A DNA stretch of 64,000 nt from Pseudopelobacter sp964601865 (GTDB lineage: Bacteria; Desulfobacterota; Desulfuromonadia; Geobacterales; Pseudopelobacteraceae): assembly GCA_964601865.1 (NCBI GenBank), contig CAZRPI010000001.1:1-64000 (forward strand), written 5' to 3'. The number at the start of each line of letters is the position of its first letter. Within the stretch, counting starts at the first letter, position 1. Shown here piece after piece: positions 61,065 to 64,000 of the stretch. Position numbers and translations under genes: made by a program. The notes below the pieces were generated by a model. That model was not told the DNA's origin and did not search any database. It worked only from the letters and a program-made list of their open reading frames with translations.

Positions 61065-61091
61065 GTATCGGTTGAATCGGGAAGAGCTTTA
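61065..61091 (-). promoter_or_regulatory. Sigma-28 (FliA) promoter of fliC
   Basis: On the minus strand TAAA (61088-61091) is followed by exactly 15 bases and then ACCGATAC (61065-61072), a close match to the flagellar consensus TAAA-N15-GCCGATAA. It gives a leader of about 50 bases before the fliC ATG. Confidence 0.88.
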
Positions 61092-61139
61092 ATTTTTTTC
61101 TACTCCCCTGCACACCAATGAATGAAGAGGCGTATTTCC

Positions 61140-63041
61140 ATGCAGACCAAAGAGAACCAGGCCATCCAGCACCTCCACAGGCTTCTGGATATGGCGCGCT
61201 ATCACCTTGAAGCCGGGCGGCAAGACGAAACGGAGACACTCTGTCTTCAGGTCCTGTCCCACGAACCGCAAAACAACGAGGCACGCTACATGCTGGCCCA
61301 TGTCGCGGCTTCCCGCGGCGAGCATGCAACGGCAGCCGACACCATGATGACTCTGTGCGCCGAAACACCACACGAATCGCTGTTTCCAGATCTGTATGAA
61401 TTTCATTCAAAGGCGAACCGGCTGGAATCGCTGGCGGAATTCTTCCGCAGGATGCTTGCCGCCAATCCCGGTGACCCGGCAGCCTGGTTCCACCTCGGCC
61501 GGGCCTGCCTGGCGCTGGGTTGGAAAGAACCGGCGGGGCAGGCGCTTAGGAGGGCGGCGCGCCTCAGGCCCGACGCCGCCGAATTTCACTATCTTTTATC
61601 AGTATACCACAGGGAAACGTGCCATATGACGGCCGCCGAACTATCCCTGCGTACCGCGATCCGGCTCGACCCGCAGTCACACCACTACTGCAACCATCTG
61701 GCAAACATACTGAAGGCGACCGGCCGCGCCGAAGAGGCGTTCGCCTGGTATCGCCGTGCCCTTGAGCTCTGCCCCGGTGAAGAGGCTTACCTGTCAAACT
61801 ATCTGATGAACTTTCTCTGTACGACAACTTATTCACCTGAGTTCGTATACCGCGAGCACACCCGCTGGGCCGAGCAGTGCTGCGGCGCCGCCGGAGAGCC
61901 CTGGCGTTGTTTCGACAACGATTTGCAACCGGAACGCAGATTGCGCATCGGTTATGTCTCAAGAGACTTCTACAGCCATCCGGTGGCTTTCTTCATTGAA
62001 CCGCTGCTCACCCTGCACGACCGGCGAGTCGTGGATGTCTACATCTATTCGAACGTTGACCGGGAGGACTCCGTAACGGTACAACTCCGGCAGCGCCCCT
62101 GCGCCTGGAGGGATATCAACGGAGTAAACGACCCCAATGTCTGCAGGCTGATCCGGGAGGACCGCATCGATATCCTGGTAGACCTGGGAGGCCATACCCG
62201 AAGCAACCGCCTGCCGGTATTCGCCAAAAGGCCGGCTCCGGTACAGGTTACCTGGCTGGGATACGCAAACACCACCGGCCTCCCGACCATTGATTACCGC
62301 ATCACCGATGCCGTAGCCGATCCTCCGGGTTTGACCGAATCGTACCACTCCGAACGCCTGTTCCGCCTGCCGGGAAGCTTCATCTGCTATCACCCCCCAC
62401 TCGATCCTCCAGATCTGTCACCGCTTCCCATGCTGGATCGGGGAAAAGCCTCATTCGTTGCCTTCAACAACTTCGCGAAACTGAACGCACACCTGCTTTT
62501 GCTGTGGGCAAAAATACTGCACAAGGCGCCCGATTCAACCCTTACGCTCAAGGATCGCGCCCTGGCGCTTGATCCCGACTTCCGGGCCGAAATTCTCGAC
62601 CGCTTCGCGGAACTGGGAATAACCGCCGAGCGCCTGATCCTCAGGGACAGGACCGATACGGTGCATGCCCACCTGGAGGCATTTGCCGAAGGGGATATCG
62701 CCCTGGATTCATTCCCCTACAGCGGCACCACCACCACCTGCGAAGCCCTCTGGATGGGAGTCCCGGTTGTCACGCGCGCCGGAGCGACCCACGCCTCACG
62801 GGTGAGCGCCAGCCTGCTGACCAGCGTCGGAGTCCCCGAACTGATCGCGGAGAACGATGAAGATTATGTGGCAATTGCCGTTACCCTGGCGAATGCCCCG
62901 GAACGCATGGAGAAATACCGGCGGGAACTGCGCGGCATGATGCTCAGTTCGTCACTCATGGACCTGCAGGGGTTTGCCCTCAGGATGGAGGAGGCCTACC
63001 GCCGGATGTGGCGGGAATGGTGTCGTCAGGCCGGAGCATGA
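61140..63041 (+). CDS. GT41 (SPINDLY/OGT-type) O-glycosyltransferase with TPRs
   Basis: A 633-residue protein: TPR repeats over about 1-230, then a GT41 catalytic domain. Diagnostic blocks are LRIGYVSRDFYSHPVAFFIE (catalytic His region), DILVDLGGHTRSNRLPVFA, APVQVTWLGYANTTGLPTID, FVAFNNFAKLNAH with the UDP-contacting lysine, and DIALDSFPYSGTTTTCEALW. GT41 enzymes attach O-linked GlcNAc or related sugars to Ser/Thr of cytoplasmic proteins. Placed divergently next to fliC, it probably glycosylates flagellin before export. The ATG at 61140 has GAGG at good spacing; an ATG at 61122 is possible. Confidence 0.92.
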   Translation: MQTKENQAIQHLHRLLDMARYHLEAGRQDETETLCLQVLSHEPQNNEARYMLAHVAASRGEHATAADTMMTLCAETPHESLFPDLYEFHSKANRLESLAEFFRRMLAANPGDPAAWFHLGRACLALGWKEPAGQALRRAARLRPDAAEFHYLLSVYHRETCHMTAAELSLRTAIRLDPQSHHYCNHLANILKATGRAEEAFAWYRRALELCPGEEAYLSNYLMNFLCTTTYSPEFVYREHTRWAEQCCGAAGEPWRCFDNDLQPERRLRIGYVSRDFYSHPVAFFIEPLLTLHDRRVVDVYIYSNVDREDSVTVQLRQRPCAWRDINGVNDPNVCRLIREDRIDILVDLGGHTRSNRLPVFAKRPAPVQVTWLGYANTTGLPTIDYRITDAVADPPGLTESYHSERLFRLPGSFICYHPPLDPPDLSPLPMLDRGKASFVAFNNFAKLNAHLLLLWAKILHKAPDSTLTLKDRALALDPDFRAEILDRFAELGITAERLILRDRTDTVHAHLEAFAEGDIALDSFPYSGTTTTCEALWMGVPVVTRAGATHASRVSASLLTSVGVPELIAENDEDYVAIAVTLANAPERMEKYRRELRGMMLSSSLMDLQGFALRMEEAYRRMWREWCRQAGA

Positions 63042-64000
63042 GACGCGCGCAGGCCCTTCAGCGCTGAAAACAGCTCTTCAAAAACCGCTTCCCACGCGCC
63101 GGGAGACGGCTGGCGGAACAGCCTCACGGTCGGATACCAGGGGGAGTCGGTCCGGCTCAGCATCCAGCGCCAGTCCGGGGAGTAGGGGAGCAGCACCCAG
63201 GTCGGCCTGCCGAGCGCCCCCGCCAGATGCGCGACGGCGCTGTCGATGCTGATGATCAGATCCATCTGGCTCATCAATGCCGCGGTCTCGGCAAAGTCGT
63301 TCAGCAGCGCGGTGTGATCCGCGAGCTTAAACCCATCCGGAGGTTCTCCAGGCGCATCATTGCCTTCAGCCACCTGCAGCGAATACCAGGACACCCCCGG
63401 GATCTCTTTCAGAACGGTAAAACATTCCAGGCTTGCCGAACGTCGCGGGTCAGGTTTCATCCGGCCTTTCCACGCAATGCCGACCTTGAAGCAGGGGTCT
63501 TCCCGGAGATGTTCCCGCCACCACCCGCAGCGATCGTTGTCGGGAAACAGATAGGGCACGGATGAGGGCAGGGACTCCAGGGTGACACCCATCAGATGGG
63601 GGATGGAGAGCATGGGGACCGCCCAGTCGCATGACGGCAACCGCTGTCCCGGTCTGATGATCTGCTCCACATGTGGCAAGGTTTCAAGCAGTTTGTCGAG
63701 TGGGGCGAGATTGTTGAGCAGCAAAATACGCCCCCCCTGCTCCGCCAGCGCTGGCAGGAACCGGCAGAACTGGATGGTATCCCCGAAAGCCTGCTCGGTG
63801 ACAACGAGCAGGCTTTTCCCTGAAAGGGGGGAACCGTCCCACCGTGGCAACCCCCGCAGGTCAACCCGGACCGGGTTCTTTTTGCCAAAACGCGTCTCGA
63901 ACTCCCGGAACCCCTCCCGGTAGTCTCCCCTTATCAACAGAACCTGCGCCAGGTTCCAGCGAACTGTCGCATCGTCCGGACGGTATTCCAGCGCCTTTTG
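63026..64000 (-). CDS. TPR/GT9-like glycosyltransferase, 5' end outside window
   Basis: A minus-strand frame open to the right edge (325 codons visible). The right-hand part is TPR-like (YRPDDATVRWNLAQVLLIRG). The remainder is a GT-B transferase related to heptosyltransferase-like TPR proteins: LLVVTEQAFGDTIQFCRFLP, CFKVGIAWKGR and DLIISIDSAVAHLAGALGRP, the block that marks GT9 relatives. The last 16 bases overlap the convergent GT41 gene. Its start lies beyond the window. It continues the glycosylation island on the other strand. Confidence 0.88.
   Translation of the reverse strand, partial: QKALEYRPDDATVRWNLAQVLLIRGDYREGFREFETRFGKKNPVRVDLRGLPRWDGSPLSGKSLLVVTEQAFGDTIQFCRFLPALAEQGGRILLLNNLAPLDKLLETLPHVEQIIRPGQRLPSCDWAVPMLSIPHLMGVTLESLPSSVPYLFPDNDRCGWWREHLREDPCFKVGIAWKGRMKPDPRRSASLECFTVLKEIPGVSWYSLQVAEGNDAPGEPPDGFKLADHTALLNDFAETAALMSQMDLIISIDSAVAHLAGALGRPTWVLLPYSPDWRWMLSRTDSPWYPTVRLFRQPSPGAWEAVFEELFSALKGLRASHAPA

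Noticed and set aside
1..64000. CRISPR arrays, tRNA and rRNA genes
   Set aside because: No regularly spaced repeats and no cloverleaf or ribosomal sequence noticed in the intergenic regions; a tRNAscan or Infernal run would be needed to exclude them fully.

Overview
The window looks like a chromosomal segment of a Geobacter-type member of the Desulfuromonadota/Geobacterales (Geobacter, Trichlorobacter or Pelobacter propionicus-like). Grounds: high GC in most genes, a dense set of NtrC-type and GGDEF signalling genes, an EFR1-type flavodoxin/ferredoxin, an SprA-like metalloprotease, and a flagellin locus with FlbT and FlaF. This is inference from gene content; no 16S or other marker gene is present. 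I saw no tRNA, rRNA or CRISPR array.

Left part (1 to 18.9 kb) is a mixed housekeeping and accessory segment. It opens with a REP-associated tyrosine transposase running off the edge, then a toxin-first type II toxin-antitoxin operon (DUF4258 toxin, MqsA-like antitoxin) with a perfect 17-bp palindrome upstream and an intrinsic terminator downstream. Next is a complete IS1595-family insertion sequence whose inverted repeats and 8-bp target duplication can be read directly. Then come a DUF1835 protein, an EFR1 ferredoxin behind a palindromic operator candidate, a small zone of gene decay (frameshifted GNAT fragment; membrane metallopeptidase whose zinc ribbon is cut by an in-frame TGA), and an LplT/Aas-like transporter-acyltransferase fusion lacking its catalytic histidine. 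These are followed by a diguanylate cyclase, cysteine synthase, SprA-like protease, single-domain response regulator, OmpA-type lipoprotein, Smr protein, Omp85-type barrel lipoprotein and an NtrC-type histidine kinase/sigma-54 regulator pair.

Central and right part (18.9 to 63 kb) is one long, almost unidirectional glycan island on the plus strand. It holds CgeB-like glycosyltransferases, nucleotide-sugar genes (an SDR epimerase, a DegT aminotransferase, and a three-gene set matching UDP-L-FucNAc synthesis), six radical SAM proteins including one cobalamin-binding type, a split two-gene transketolase, an RmlD-like reductase, a Nudix hydrolase, several methyltransferases including FkbM, and three giant multi-domain glycosyltransferases (1659, 677 and 1267 residues) with TPR segments. 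No initiating sugar-phosphate transferase, Wzx flippase, Wzy polymerase or export gene is visible, so a cytoplasmic acceptor protein is more likely than a lipid-linked polysaccharide.

The island runs into the flagellin locus on the minus strand: fliC (with a good sigma-28 promoter), a coiled-coil protein, flbT and flaF. A GT41 (SPINDLY/OGT-type) O-glycosyltransferase is divergent from fliC. The simplest reading is that much of the island builds and attaches a complex, methylated, radical-SAM-modified glycan to flagellin. The tightly overlapping radical SAM/transketolase block at 29.8 to 42 kb is the most novel-looking part.
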